Below, in pieces: positions 34,079 through 43,834 of a stretch of 64,000 nucleotides of DNA. Location of the stretch: NCBI RefSeq assembly GCF_014638845.1, contig NZ_BMFP01000005.1, positions 32,838-96,837 of the forward strand, in the 5' to 3' direction. The translations under genes and the position numbers were made by a program. Source of the DNA: Pontibacter amylolyticus. Lineage in GTDB: Bacteria; Bacteroidota; Bacteroidia; Cytophagales; Hymenobacteraceae. Under the pieces are notes generated by a model, which was given only the letters and a program-made list of their open reading frames with translations, did no database searches and was not told the DNA's origin. The number at the start of each line of letters is the position of its first letter. Positions within the stretch are counted from its first letter, which is position 1.

Positions 34079-37000
34079 TTAGTAAGCCATGTAGTCCGCT
34101 TCCGTGTGGTGCTCTACGTCCTCGCAGTGCAATACAGAAGCGCGGCGCATGGGCGGTCCCTGTGTTCTGGCACCAGTGGTTTTGGCCTGTAGCATCTTTT
34201 GAACCAGTCGCATGCGCTCCTTCTCCAGCTCGGTGCGCAGTTGCGTGTCGCGCTCCAGGTCGTAGTAGGCGATGCCGTCTACAAAGGTTTTCTCAGCACG
34301 GGCATAGATGGACAGCGGGTGGTTGTTCCACAGCACCACGTCGGCGTCTTTGCCTACTTTAATGCTGCCCATGCGGTCGTCCAGGTGCATGAGTTTGGCG
34401 GGGTTCAGGGTCACCATTTTCAGGGCGTCCTCTTCGCTCACACCAGCGTACTTCACGCTCTTGGCAGCTTCCTGGTTCAGACGGCGGGCCATTTCGGCGT
34501 CATCCGAGTTGATAGCAGTCGTTACACCCAGTTGGTGCATGATGCCGGCGTTCTGTGGGATAGCGTCTTTCACCTCCATCTTGTAAGCCCACCAGTCAGC
34601 GAAGGTAGAGCCGCCTGCACCGTGGTCGCGCATTTTGTCGGCCACTTTATAGCCTTCCAGGATGTGGGTGAAGGTATTTACTTTAAAGCCCATCTGGTCG
34701 GCTACTTTGATCATCATGTTGATCTCAGACTGCACGTAAGAGTGGCACGTAATATGGCGCTTGCCGTTCAGGATTTCCACAAGTGTCTCCAACTCGATGT
34801 CGCGGCGTGGCTCGCCAGCAGCGGCTTTCTGCTTCTTCGACATCTTGTTGTAGTTCTTCCAGGTCTGCTCGTATTCTTTCGCACGCTGGAAAGCGTCTAC
34901 GTATACCTGCTCCACGCCCATTCTTGTCTGCGGGAAACGTACATTGTGTGCAGGAGCGCGGTTAGAGTGCTTCACGTTCTCGCCCAAAGCAAATTTGATA
35001 AAGCCGTCTGCATTTTCGACAAACAGCTCGTCCGGGCTCTTGCCCCAGCGCAGCTTGATAATGGCGGACTGACCACCGATCGGGTTGGCAGAGCCGTGCA
35101 GCAACTGCGAGGTTGTTACCCCACCGGCTAGCTGACGGTAGATGTTCGGGTCTTCGTGGTTTATCACATCCATCATGCGCACTTCAGCCGTTACGGCCTG
35201 CGTACCTTCGTTCACGCCCTGCAGCGCGATGTGCGAGTGCTCGTCGATGATACCGGCGGTTACGTGCTTGCCTGTGCCATCGATCACGCGGGCGCCCGAT
35301 TCACTCAGGTTCTTGCCTACTTTCGCGATCTTGCCGTTTTTCAACAGCACGTCTGTGTTCTGCAATACGCCTTCTTTCTCGTTCGTCCATACCGTAGCGT
35401 TCTTGATCAGCACCGTCTCCTGCTTTGGCAGCTCAACCTGACCGAAGGCCTGGAACGGATAGATCATGTTGCCCAGTTCAATCGCCTGCTTCTCTTTGGC
35501 CGCGTCTTTCTTAGCCTTCTCGGTCATGGCTTCGGAGAACTTAGCCGACCACTTCACCAGCGTGGCATCCGGCAACTGGCCTTCGCCCTGCAGGTTCTTA
35601 TCCGCGTACCAGCCGCTCAAACGGATGGCTTCTTTGCTCTTCTTGTCTTTGTTGAACGACAGCGTTACCAGGTTGCCGCTCACAGTGATCTTTCCGGTCA
35701 CGGTGTCCTGACCGATCACTTTCAGCTCCGGTTTCTCAGCTGTGCCGGCAATCTGCAGTTTGCGCTCCGGCTGCTGCCCGATCTTCAGAGTATACACGCC
35801 ACGGTAATCGGCCGGTACTTCGGTGATCTTGTACTGGTTGCCCTGCACCCAGTTCTCCAGGATCACATTGTCCTCGGCAAACAGGTTGCCGCTGGTGATG
35901 ATGAAGTTGGCCAGTTTGCCTTTGTCGAGGCTACCCACGTGCTTGTCGGCTTTCAAAAGCTGGGCCGGCGTAGCGGTTAGCGCCTTCAGCGCTTCTTCTT
36001 CTGACAGGCCGTATTCGATGGCTTTGCGAAGGTTGGGCAGGAAGTCTTTTTTGTCTTTCAGGTCGGCTGTGGTGAAGGCAAACGGTATACCTGCTTTCTG
36101 CAGCGCTGCCGGGTTAGACGGGGCCATTTCCCAATGCTTCATGGCCTCCAGCGGCACACGGCGGGCATCATATGGGTCCTCCACGTTGTACGCCTCCGGG
36201 AAATTCAATGGAACAATAACCGGGGCATTGGTTGCCTTGATCTCTTTGATCATCTGGTACTCGTCGCCGCCGCCTTTGATGATGTACTGCTTTTTGAACT
36301 CGTCGCCCACCTTGTCGGCGCGCAGCATGTTCAGTTTGCTATTGGCCTCAAAGATCTGCGGATAGTTGTTGGCGCTGGTGAAAGCGGCCAGCGAGATGTT
36401 CTGCTCACGGCCCGGGTTCATGTTGTTCCACTGCGCATCCAGGTAGGTCTGGCGCAACAGGGCGATAGCGCCCATCAGGGAGTTCGGGTAATCCTGCGGT
36501 GAAGAACCTTTCTCAAACGAGAGCGCAGCTGCAGCTTTGTCAAGCAGGATCACTTCGTTTTCGCGCTTGTCAGCCAGTGTTACCAGCGTGGCTGTACCAC
36601 GGGCAATGCCGTCGCGGTGCACCGCCAGCACGGTACCGAAGCCCAGCTTGCGCAGTTCCTCGGCTTGCTTTTTGTCTACTTTAAAGAGCTCCACGGCATT
36701 GGTTTCCGGACGGATGGCCTGGTTCCAGTTGTAGGCCCCCTGCTTGGTAGATTCCTCCTGTGGTGGTGCGGTCCAGCTGCGGCGCTCTGCCTTTACCTCT
36801 GGCAGACCATAGCTGGTGAACATATCCACCAGACCCGGGTAGATGTGCTTGCCTTTGGCATCCAATACTACGGCGCCAGCCGGCACTTGCACTTTGGTGC
36901 CCACGGCCTCTACCTTGCCATTGCGGATCAGCAGAGTCGCGTTTTCTAATTTGGTTTTGTAATCGGTGTGGATGGTGGCGTTGGTGAGAGCGACCAGTCC

Positions 37001-37105
37001 GGTGCGCTCGTCGTATACGCCATTGCGCGGAAAGGTCTCCTGCGCCATCGCACTACCTGCTGTTCCCAGAGCGAGACAGGCTGCAATGGTTAAGATTTTT
37101 CTCAT
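34079..37105 (-). CDS. Secreted double amidohydrolase protein
   Basis: This 1008-aa protein has a signal peptide (ILTIAACLALGTAGSAMAQ) and two amidohydrolase units. In the N-terminal unit the usual His-x-His after YPGLVD is replaced (MFTSYGL), so it seems inactive. In the C-terminal unit, from about residue 565, the site IIDEHSHIAL carries HSH; His residues in ITCHSYVQSE and FTHILEGY, and Asp in INSDDAEM, complete a plausible metal site. Substrate unknown; secreted relatives are often annotated as imidazolonepropionase-like or dipeptidases. It forms a two-gene unit with the following paralogue. ATG 37105. Confidence 0.85.
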   Translation of the reverse strand: MRKILTIAACLALGTAGSAMAQETFPRNGVYDERTGLVALTNATIHTDYKTKLENATLLIRNGKVEAVGTKVQVPAGAVVLDAKGKHIYPGLVDMFTSYGLPEVKAERRSWTAPPQEESTKQGAYNWNQAIRPETNAVELFKVDKKQAEELRKLGFGTVLAVHRDGIARGTATLVTLADKRENEVILLDKAAAALSFEKGSSPQDYPNSLMGAIALLRQTYLDAQWNNMNPGREQNISLAAFTSANNYPQIFEANSKLNMLRADKVGDEFKKQYIIKGGGDEYQMIKEIKATNAPVIVPLNFPEAYNVEDPYDARRVPLEAMKHWEMAPSNPAALQKAGIPFAFTTADLKDKKDFLPNLRKAIEYGLSEEEALKALTATPAQLLKADKHVGSLDKGKLANFIITSGNLFAEDNVILENWVQGNQYKITEVPADYRGVYTLKIGQQPERKLQIAGTAEKPELKVIGQDTVTGKITVSGNLVTLSFNKDKKSKEAIRLSGWYADKNLQGEGQLPDATLVKWSAKFSEAMTEKAKKDAAKEKQAIELGNMIYPFQAFGQVELPKQETVLIKNATVWTNEKEGVLQNTDVLLKNGKIAKVGKNLSESGARVIDGTGKHVTAGIIDEHSHIALQGVNEGTQAVTAEVRMMDVINHEDPNIYRQLAGGVTTSQLLHGSANPIGGQSAIIKLRWGKSPDELFVENADGFIKFALGENVKHSNRAPAHNVRFPQTRMGVEQVYVDAFQRAKEYEQTWKNYNKMSKKQKAAAGEPRRDIELETLVEILNGKRHITCHSYVQSEINMMIKVADQMGFKVNTFTHILEGYKVADKMRDHGAGGSTFADWWAYKMEVKDAIPQNAGIMHQLGVTTAINSDDAEMARRLNQEAAKSVKYAGVSEEDALKMVTLNPAKLMHLDDRMGSIKVGKDADVVLWNNHPLSIYARAEKTFVDGIAYYDLERDTQLRTELEKERMRLVQKMLQAKTTGARTQGPPMRRASVLHCEDVEHHTEADYMAY

Positions 37106-37338
37106 TGTTCTGTGAAGGTGAAGTAGAGGTTAGTTTAGGTTTAAACACACAATATAGACATCTTCACTTTAAAATTCCTTGTAAAACGTTATAAAATATT
37201 CAGGATCAAGCTCCATATACTTTATCTAATATAAAAAAGTCCATCATCAACAGGCGCAGCACCTCGGTATAGACCAGAAACGCTGCATTACGTATGTACT
37301 CCTGATATTTTGAGAACCCTTCTAGAAACAACGTTTGC

Positions 37339-38472
37339 ATGCGCTTATACCTATACCTTGCCTCTCTGCTACTGGCACTTTTCATGCTGAAATCCTTTCC
37401 TGCGCTGGCGCAGGAGCAAACGGTGGAAAACAAAACTGTTGATCCGCCCAAGCCGAGCATGCGCAGCGTAAAGGGGCTTATACCTGCTCCGGTCATCTAC
37501 TATACCCCCGACACCAAATTCGGCATCGGCGCTTCCCTCCTGGGCTACTTCCGCCTGCGCAGCTACACCGACACCACCTATACCCGCCTCTCACTGGCCC
37601 GCCTGGTAGTGGACTATACCCTGAACAAACAAACGGACCAATGGCTGAGCTGGAACATCTTTACGCGTGAGGAGCGCCTGATGCTGCGCGGCGAACTGCG
37701 CCACCGGATCTATACTGACCGCTTCTACGGCATCGGCAACGACACCCGTAAGGAAGACCGCGAGTTGTATGACTACGATATGATCAGCGCCAAAATAGCG
37801 GTACTCAAACACGTGGGCTTCCGCAGTTTCCTGGGACCTGACCTGCAATTCACGGAGTACTATGACGTGGAGCTGGAAGAGGGCAGCCAGCTGCTCTCGC
37901 AGCAGATACCGGGCTACAAAAAAGGCCGTAATGTGGGCCTCGGCGCCGTTTTCCTGATCGACCACCGCAACAGCACCTCCTACCCGAGCAAGGGTTTTTA
38001 CCTGGAACTCTCCGGCTATCACTTCGGCAAGACATTCGGCAGCGACTTCCGGTACAACAACCTCAACTTTGAGTTTAACCGCTACTATGGCCTGGGCAAT
38101 GACCGTGTGCTGGCCACCAACACCATGCTCCGGCTCAACGAGGGCGATGTGCCCGTGCAGCGCCTGGCCACAGCCGGCGGTGACAAGATCCTGCGTGGCT
38201 ACGCCCGCAACCGCTTCCACGACGACCACTTCGTCGGCTCCCAGGTAGAGTACCGTTTCCCGCTGTTCTGGCGACTGGGAGCAGCCGCTTTCGCAGGCGT
38301 GGGCGATGTGTTCGACAAACCAAAAGACGTGAGTTTTTCAACCCTCAAGTACTCCGTCGGCACTGGCCTGCGCTACGCCATCCGCCCCGACCAAAAGCTC
38401 AACTCCAGGCTGGATGTCGGGTATGGCCGGGAAGGGATCAACATCTATCTGATGATTGGGGAAGCATTTTAG
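37339..38472 (+). CDS. BamA/TamA-type outer-membrane barrel protein without POTRA domains (copy 1)
   Basis: This 377-aa protein has a signal peptide ending at FPALAQ. After a short linker the sequence GLIPAPVIYYTPDTKFGIGASL starts a beta barrel of the surface antigen (D15/BamA C-terminal) family. Family marks are DHRNSTSYPSKGFYLELSGYHFG, the GGDKILRGYARNRF turn that includes the conserved RGY, and the terminal strand ending in Phe (MIGEAF), a signal for barrel insertion. It lacks POTRA repeats, so it is not the assembly machine itself. It is followed by copy B of the intergenic element and then a close paralogue. Confidence 0.85.
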   Translation: MRLYLYLASLLLALFMLKSFPALAQEQTVENKTVDPPKPSMRSVKGLIPAPVIYYTPDTKFGIGASLLGYFRLRSYTDTTYTRLSLARLVVDYTLNKQTDQWLSWNIFTREERLMLRGELRHRIYTDRFYGIGNDTRKEDRELYDYDMISAKIAVLKHVGFRSFLGPDLQFTEYYDVELEEGSQLLSQQIPGYKKGRNVGLGAVFLIDHRNSTSYPSKGFYLELSGYHFGKTFGSDFRYNNLNFEFNRYYGLGNDRVLATNTMLRLNEGDVPVQRLATAGGDKILRGYARNRFHDDHFVGSQVEYRFPLFWRLGAAAFAGVGDVFDKPKDVSFSTLKYSVGTGLRYAIRPDQKLNSRLDVGYGREGINIYLMIGEAF

Positions 38473-38514
38473 GATCGGGATTTTCAAGATTAAAAGATTA
38501 TCGAGGACAATGGA

Positions 38515-39170
38515 CATCCACTATCCATTCAAGAGAGGGACTGTTCGGTAGCTGCTTTCCGATCTGTCATCCTGAAAGGATCTTGGTTGAAGGGGGGGTT
38601 AGGCTGTTGCTATAACACACCCCTGCCCCTCTCTTCAAAGAGGGCCCCTAACCCTAGAGAGGAATCACCTCCCCTAGCCCCTCCTAAAAACAGGAGGGGT
38701 ACTTTCTGCCTTAACCATATCAGGGTATAAGCCTTGTAGTTTCAATCGTTCCTTTGCTAGACCGGATCCAACCACCCCTACCCCTCCTTATCCTTGAAGA
38801 GGCCCCCTACCCCCAGGCGGGGAACCTGTAACTGCCATTCGATAGGTATAAGCTGTGTAGAACGCACCACTGGTAGGTATAGCAAGACTCACTTGCACTG
38901 GACCTACAAAGCAGAAAGCTATTCACGGTGTACCATCGACGATTTTGTGTTTGAGCGGTCAGCGAGTTTAAAAGCGTCTTGATTTTTTTGCTTACTTTTT
39001 TCATCAAGGAAAAAAGTAAGGCCCGCCCGGCCAGGGCAAGCTACAAGGCAATAAAGGTTGCTATACCTGCGACAGCCGTAGCTACAAAGCAAGCTACACC
39101 TATACCTGGGCCAGAGGCCCTACCATCGTAGACACGAGCGAGGACACTCGCGCCATGATACTACACCCCC
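38515..39170 (+). repeat. Composite intergenic element, copy B
   Basis: This is the second copy of the element, about 40 bases after the barrel gene stop and in the same orientation. It includes 'TGTCATCCTGAAAGGATCTT', 'TTGCTATAACACACCCCTGC', C-rich hairpins, 'CCATATCAGGGTATAAGCC', 'GGTATAGCAAGACTCACTTG' and the core at 38938-39046. It fills the space between two paralogous barrel genes. Confidence 0.8.
38938..39046 (+). repeat. Conserved 109-bp core of the intergenic element (copy B)
   Basis: Same two hairpins as copy A. By eye only a few bases differ from copy A over 109 positions: for example AAAGCGTC in place of AAATCGTC, and GGCCCGCCC in place of GGCCTGCCC. The flanks differ much more. 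Confidence 0.85.
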
Positions 39171-39304
39171 GCTAACAGGTCAAAAAAAACCCTCATAGCA
39201 CTAGCAAAAATCCCTGAAACTTCCCTACATTTCTACTGGAAAAGTACTGCTTTATACCTGTTATAACACAGAACCTGCCCCTCACTTTATACCTTACTGA
39301 CTTT

Positions 39305-40453
39305 ATGAACCGACATGCACTTGCCAGCTGCCTGCTGGGGCTCTGTTTGCTGCTGGGCACGCCTAACTGTGTCCAGGCGCAGGATCAGCAGACGGATGCT
39401 ATACCTGACACCACCCTGCCAAAAGCGGAGAAGACGCGGGGCCTTATACCTATTCCAGTGCTCTATTATACCCCCGACACACGGCTGGGATTCGGGGCAG
39501 CACTGCTTGGCTTCTTCAAACTGAAGAACAGCGAGGACGAAGGATACACCCGCCTCTCCACCGCGCGCCTGATCGTGGACTATACCTTACGCAAGCAGAC
39601 CGACCAGCTCCTGGACTGGGCCATCTTCACCCGTGACGAGAAATACCTGCTGCGGGGCGAGCTGCGCCACCGCGTATACACCGACCGCTTTTATGGCATC
39701 GGCAACGATACACCGCTTTCGGATGAGGAGATCTATGAATACGATTTTGTGAGCACCCGCCTGGCGGCTTTGAAAAAAGTTGGAGCCCGCACCTTTTTGG
39801 GTCCGGACTTCCAGATCGCGAACTACTACGATCTGCAGCTCAACCCCATCAACGAAGACCGGGAGAGTCAGCTACTCTCTCAACAGATTCCAGGCTACCA
39901 GGGTGGACTGAACAGCGGTCTGGGCCTTGTCTTCCTGCTTGACAGTCGCGACAACGTGGCCTTTGCCAGTAGCGGCACTTACCTGGAAATGTCTGGCTAC
40001 CGCTTTGGCAGCACCTTTGGCGGGGACTTTGGTTACACCAATTTCAACCTCGACTTCCGCAAGTATTTCCAACTGAAACCGAACCACATTCTGGCGCATA
40101 ATACTAGTTTCAACCTCAACAACGGCGAAGTTCCTGTCATGCGCATGGCCATGGCCGGTGGCGACCGCATCCTGAGAGGCTACGCCAAAAACCGTTTTTT
40201 GGAGGACAACTTTGCCGGAACACAGTTCGAATACCGCTTCCCGCTGTTCTGGCGCTTCGGCATGGCAGCTTTTGCCGGTGTAGGCGATGTGTTCGACAAA
40301 CCAAAGGATGTGAGCTTCTCCACTTTGAAATATTCCATCGGCTCAGGATTGCGCTATGCCCTGAACCCGGAGCAAAAACTGAACATCCGGGCTGACATTG
40401 GGTATGGGCGTGAAGGGGTAAATTTTTATGTGATGATTGGGGAGGCTTTTTAA
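39305..40453 (+). CDS. BamA/TamA-type outer-membrane barrel protein (copy 2)
   Basis: This 382-aa paralogue of the protein at 37339 has the same build: signal peptide (LGLCLLLGTPNCVQAQ), linker, GLIPIPVLYYTPDTRLGFGAAL start, GGDRILRGYAKNRF turn, and an end at MIGEAF. The last 100 residues match copy 1 closely (PLFWRFGMAAFAGVGDVFDK is almost unchanged), while the signal and linker differ. The tandem arrangement indicates duplication. A small insertion (QLNPINEDRES) distinguishes it in the middle. ATG 39305. Confidence 0.85.
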   Translation: MNRHALASCLLGLCLLLGTPNCVQAQDQQTDAIPDTTLPKAEKTRGLIPIPVLYYTPDTRLGFGAALLGFFKLKNSEDEGYTRLSTARLIVDYTLRKQTDQLLDWAIFTRDEKYLLRGELRHRVYTDRFYGIGNDTPLSDEEIYEYDFVSTRLAALKKVGARTFLGPDFQIANYYDLQLNPINEDRESQLLSQQIPGYQGGLNSGLGLVFLLDSRDNVAFASSGTYLEMSGYRFGSTFGGDFGYTNFNLDFRKYFQLKPNHILAHNTSFNLNNGEVPVMRMAMAGGDRILRGYAKNRFLEDNFAGTQFEYRFPLFWRFGMAAFAGVGDVFDKPKDVSFSTLKYSIGSGLRYALNPEQKLNIRADIGYGREGVNFYVMIGEAF

Positions 40454-40505
40454 TACCGCTATACCTGGTGTAGGGTATTTGCAAGCATTAAGGATTGAAA
40501 TATAG

Positions 40506-40916
40506 ATGACAGAAATTGATAAGGAATGGTTTGAAGGCAAATCCCAGACAGCTTCGCTACTTTTACTTGAAATGGCATCCTTAATTGGAATTCAATTTAT
40601 TCTTCTCCTTATTTCAGGTATAGCATTCGGTTTGGGTCCGGAAAGCACGATGAAGGGCTGGATTGAGGCTTTCACTATCTCGCTTTTGCTTGCCGTTGTC
40701 CTGTACCACTTTTATATTTTCAAAAATCAATACTTCAAAGTTTTACTGTTTTCAATATTAAGCATAGCTCTACTTGGTAGCCAAATCTACATTTATGTCG
40801 AGATACTCAAGTGGGATATTGGGTTTGGCTTCATGATCATCATCCTAACAGGAGTTTTCGCTCCATTAAATTATCGGTTAATCAAATATGTATTGAGCGG
40901 AAAGCAATCCAAATAA
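40506..40916 (+). CDS. Small hypothetical membrane protein
   Basis: This 136-aa protein has four hydrophobic segments (LIGIQFILLLISGIAFGLG, FTISLLLAVVLYHFYIF, VLLFSILSIALLGSQIYIYV, FGFMIIILTGVFAPLNY). It is AT-richer than its neighbours, as membrane genes can be. No family is recognised. ATG 40506, 50 bases after the barrel gene; co-transcription is possible. Confidence 0.6.
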   Translation: MTEIDKEWFEGKSQTASLLLLEMASLIGIQFILLLISGIAFGLGPESTMKGWIEAFTISLLLAVVLYHFYIFKNQYFKVLLFSILSIALLGSQIYIYVEILKWDIGFGFMIIILTGVFAPLNYRLIKYVLSGKQSK

Positions 40917-41003
40917 CTTCTTCACCAAATGCGACGAAAGTCACATACCAAATTCATAAAGAAGCGTAGATTTGTCAGCGATAAGCCAATTCGCCCCTAA
41001 AGC

Positions 41004-41954
41004 ATGCCCAAGCTGTTTCCGGTCCCTTCTCCCCTGCTTCAGAAAACGATCTTTATTGCTTTTGTCCTTCTGATCCTGCTTACTTCGCTGCTGAATTCGG
41101 CGATGGCTTTGGGAGCCGGTCTGGTTGTGGGGCTCGTGCTGGGCAACCCGTTTCAGGCGCATACCGGCACAATTTCCAAACACCTGTTGCAGGCGGCGGT
41201 AGTGGGTTTGGGCTTCGGAATCGATTTGTACCAGGTGGCGGAGACCGGACTGATGGGCATTGTCTATACCCTGGTGTCGCTGGCCGCTACCCTGGGGGTC
41301 GGGCTGCTTTTGGGCAAGCTGTTCTATACCCCGCCCCGCCTCACGCACCTGCTGTCGTCGGGCACGGCCATTTGCGGGGGCAGTGCCATTGCGGCGGTGG
41401 CTCCGGCTATCAAAGCCAACGATCAGGAAATTTCCGTGGCACTCGGCATTGTGTTTGTGCTGAATGCGGTGGCGCTCTTTATTTTCCCGCCGATCGGACA
41501 TGCACTTGGTCTCTCACAGCAACAATTCGGCACCTGGGCGGCGATCGCCATACACGACACCAGTTCGGTGGTAGGCGCTGCCACGCGCTACGGAGACGAA
41601 GCATTGCAGATTGCCACCACGCTTAAACTCACCCGGGCGCTTTGGATCGTGCCGCTGGTGCTGGTCTCCAGCCTGCTGTTCAAAGACGGGCAAAAGAAAC
41701 TGAGCATCCCCACCTTTATTCTGCTCTTTGTGCTGGCTTCGGTCATCAGCACCTTTATACCTGCCATGGAAACCGTCTCGCCCACCCTCGTGATGCTGGC
41801 AAAAAAAGGACTGCTTCTGAGCCTTTTCCTGATCGGTGCTAACATTAGCCTGAGCGCTCTGAAAGCGATCAGTCCAAAACCCTTCTGGCAAGGCCTTATT
41901 CTATGGCTTTTTATTTCAGTGGTTTCACTGTCTTTTATCTACGGATTAGGCTAA
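41004..41954 (+). CDS. yeiH: YeiH family (UPF0324) membrane transporter
   Basis: This 316-aa inner-membrane protein has about ten helices. Recognised marks are the SGTAICGGSAIAAVAP loop and the IHDTSSVVGAA motif, both highly conserved in the YeiH/UPF0324 family, annotated as putative sulfate exporters. The start is ATG 41004. It lies before katA and an ArsR-rhodanese pair, a context that points to sulfur or redox stress. Transport of sulfate is family annotation, not shown by the sequence. Confidence 0.88.
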   Translation: MPKLFPVPSPLLQKTIFIAFVLLILLTSLLNSAMALGAGLVVGLVLGNPFQAHTGTISKHLLQAAVVGLGFGIDLYQVAETGLMGIVYTLVSLAATLGVGLLLGKLFYTPPRLTHLLSSGTAICGGSAIAAVAPAIKANDQEISVALGIVFVLNAVALFIFPPIGHALGLSQQQFGTWAAIAIHDTSSVVGAATRYGDEALQIATTLKLTRALWIVPLVLVSSLLFKDGQKKLSIPTFILLFVLASVISTFIPAMETVSPTLVMLAKKGLLLSLFLIGANISLSALKAISPKPFWQGLILWLFISVVSLSFIYGLG

Positions 41955-42001
41955 GCCTGGCACATCATAGACAAAGACTATCATAACATCAATTTAATTG
42001 A

Positions 42002-42033
42002 TTTGAACTATATAGCTAGGGGCTATACTTTTG
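42002..42033 (+). promoter_or_regulatory. katA promoter, Bacteroidota sigma type
   Basis: TTTG (42002-42005), a 20-base spacer and TACTTTTG (42026-42033) match the Bacteroidota consensus TTTG-N19-21-TAnnTTTG. Transcription would begin near 42040, placing the true start codon at ATG 42070 and not at the TTG inside the -7 element. Confidence 0.7.
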
Positions 42034-42069
42034 AGGCATTCAAACACAGCAATCTCAAAACCCTTGGAT

Positions 42070-43578
42070 ATGAACAGCGAAAATCAACCCGCCAAACTAA
42101 CTACCGCTTCCGGTAAGCCCTACTACGAACACGAAAACAGCATGACTGCCGGTCCGCGCGGCCCGATTTTACTCGAAGACTTTATCCTGCACGAAAAACT
42201 GGCGCACTTCAACCGCGAGCGCACCCCGGAGCGTGTGGTGCATGCCAAAGGAACAGGCGCATACGGCACCTTCACCGTTACCCACGACATCACCCGATAT
42301 ACCAAAGCCAAACTGTTCAGCGAAATCGGCAAAGAGACCCGCGTGTTTCTGCGCTTCTCCACAGTAGGCGGCGAGAAAGGCAGCGCCGATTCGGAGCGCG
42401 ACCCGCGTGGCTTTGCCGTGAAGTTCTATACCGAGGAAGGAAACTGGGACCTGGTGGGCAACAACACGCCGGTGTTCTTCATCAAAGACCCAAAGAAATT
42501 CCCGGACTTCATCCATACCCAGAAGCGCGACCCGCGCACCAACACCAAGAGCGCGACCATGATGTGGGATTTCTGGTCGCTGAACCCGGAGAGTCTGCAC
42601 CAGGTTGTGATCCTGATGAGCGACCGCGGCACGCCGTTTTCTTACCGCCACATGCACGGTTTCGGCAGCCATACCTTCTCGTTCATCAACAAAGACAACG
42701 TGCGTTTCTTCGTGAAATTCCACTTCAAGACACTACAGGGCATCCAGAACCTGACCGACTCCGAAGCCACTGTGATGAAAGGCATGGACCCCGATCATGC
42801 GCAGCGCGATCTGGTCACAGCCATCGACCGCGGCGACTTCCCGCGCTGGGCCCTGAAGGTGCAGATCATGACCGAAGCCGAGGCTGCTACTTACAAGTGG
42901 AATCCATTTGACCTGACCAAGGTATGGTCGCAGAAGGACTACCCGCTCATCGAGGTGGGCGTGCTGGAACTGAACGAGATTCCGGACAATTACTTTGCGC
43001 ACGTGGAGCAGGCGGCCTTCGCGCCGGCGCACCTCGTGGACGGCATCGGCTTCTCGCCGGACCGCATGCTGCAGGGCCGTCTCCTGTCTTACCCGGACTC
43101 GCAGCGCTACCGCATCGGGGCTAATTACGAGCAGATTCCGGTGAACCGCTGCCCGTTTGCGGTGAACAACTACCAGCGCGACGGCGCCATGCGGGTAGAC
43201 GGCAACGGAGGCAGTGCCCCGAACTACTTCCCCAACTCTTTCGACAACATCAAGGCGGACGAAACTTACAAAGAGCCGGCGCAAAACCTGGGCTCAAACG
43301 TAGTGGCCGACTGGTACGACCGCAACGCCGAGGGTGAGAACGACCATTATACCCAGCCGGGCGATCTGTTCCGTTTGATGACGCCGGAGGACAAGAAAAA
43401 CACCATCTGCAATATCGTGGGAGCCATGCAAGGTATAGACGGACCGAAGCGGGCAGAGATTATAAACCGTCAGCTGTGTCACTTTTTCCGCGCCGACATT
43501 GGTCTCGGACTGGGTGTTGCGCAAGGCCTGGGTGTAGACGTAAGCGCCTTTGCGAGCGACACCATACACGCCAATTAG
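42070..43578 (+). CDS. katA: Heme catalase
   Basis: This 502-aa monofunctional catalase of the small-subunit group decomposes hydrogen peroxide in the cytoplasm. The catalytic His58 lies in [15 protein letters not shown]. The catalytic Asn is in [10 protein letters not shown] (131-132). The heme-ligand Tyr region is [12 protein letters not shown]. The start is ATG 42070, since a canonical promoter ends at 42033 just before it; the longer frame from 42031 is excluded. It is monocistronic, with a strong promoter and terminator. Confidence 0.95.
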   Translation: MNSENQPAKLTTASGKPYYEHENSMTAGPRGPILLEDFILHEKLAHFNRERTPERVVHAKGTGAYGTFTVTHDITRYTKAKLFSEIGKETRVFLRFSTVGGEKGSADSERDPRGFAVKFYTEEGNWDLVGNNTPVFFIKDPKKFPDFIHTQKRDPRTNTKSATMMWDFWSLNPESLHQVVILMSDRGTPFSYRHMHGFGSHTFSFINKDNVRFFVKFHFKTLQGIQNLTDSEATVMKGMDPDHAQRDLVTAIDRGDFPRWALKVQIMTEAEAATYKWNPFDLTKVWSQKDYPLIEVGVLELNEIPDNYFAHVEQAAFAPAHLVDGIGFSPDRMLQGRLLSYPDSQRYRIGANYEQIPVNRCPFAVNNYQRDGAMRVDGNGGSAPNYFPNSFDNIKADETYKEPAQNLGSNVVADWYDRNAEGENDHYTQPGDLFRLMTPEDKKNTICNIVGAMQGIDGPKRAEIINRQLCHFFRADIGLGLGVAQGLGVDVSAFASDTIHAN

Positions 43579-43603
43579 GACTGACACGAGCATTTTATGC
43601 TAT

Positions 43604-43634
43604 GGAAAAGCCGGCCCCGTGCCGGCTTTTCCTG
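43604..43634 (+). terminator. Intrinsic terminator of katA
   Basis: The 12-bp stem GGAAAAGCCGGC/GCCGGCTTTTCC (43604-43615 with 43621-43632) has a 5-base loop. Confidence 0.85.
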
Positions 43635-43784
43635 TTTCAGGAAACCTGCTTGGCTCCTTACCTACCACACAGACTTAGCAGGGCACGCATATTCTTTGTT
43701 CCGCTATACCTGCCCCGTTTGGGTATACCTGTGCTACTGCCTGCTCCCCGGAACCTAATGCCGCTCAAAATTGTATTAAAATTT

Positions 43785-43808
43785 ATACATGAATAAATGA
43801 TCATGTAT
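43785..43808 (+). promoter_or_regulatory. Probable ArsR operator
   Basis: The inverted repeat ATACATGA (43785-43792) and TCATGTAT (43801-43808), with an 8-base spacer, lies 27 bases before the arsR ATG. Its form resembles operators of the SmtB/ArsR family, so autoregulation is likely. Confidence 0.5.
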
Positions 43809-43834
43809 TGCAATTACCTATTATACACACCTGC

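Noticed and set aside
34199..35131. A 310-codon plus-strand frame inside the large amidohydrolase gene
   Set aside because: Antisense shadow; no domain, and the amidohydrolase frame is intact throughout.
38794..39007. Two open frames of about 62-66 codons on both strands in element copy B
   Set aside because: They arise from the conserved core and run out into non-conserved flanks. Only the short part of the minus frame within the core is shared with copy A and is reported as a finding.
42031..42069. Longer N terminus for catalase starting at TTG 42031
   Set aside because: The codon lies within the -7 promoter element, so it would not be in the mRNA.
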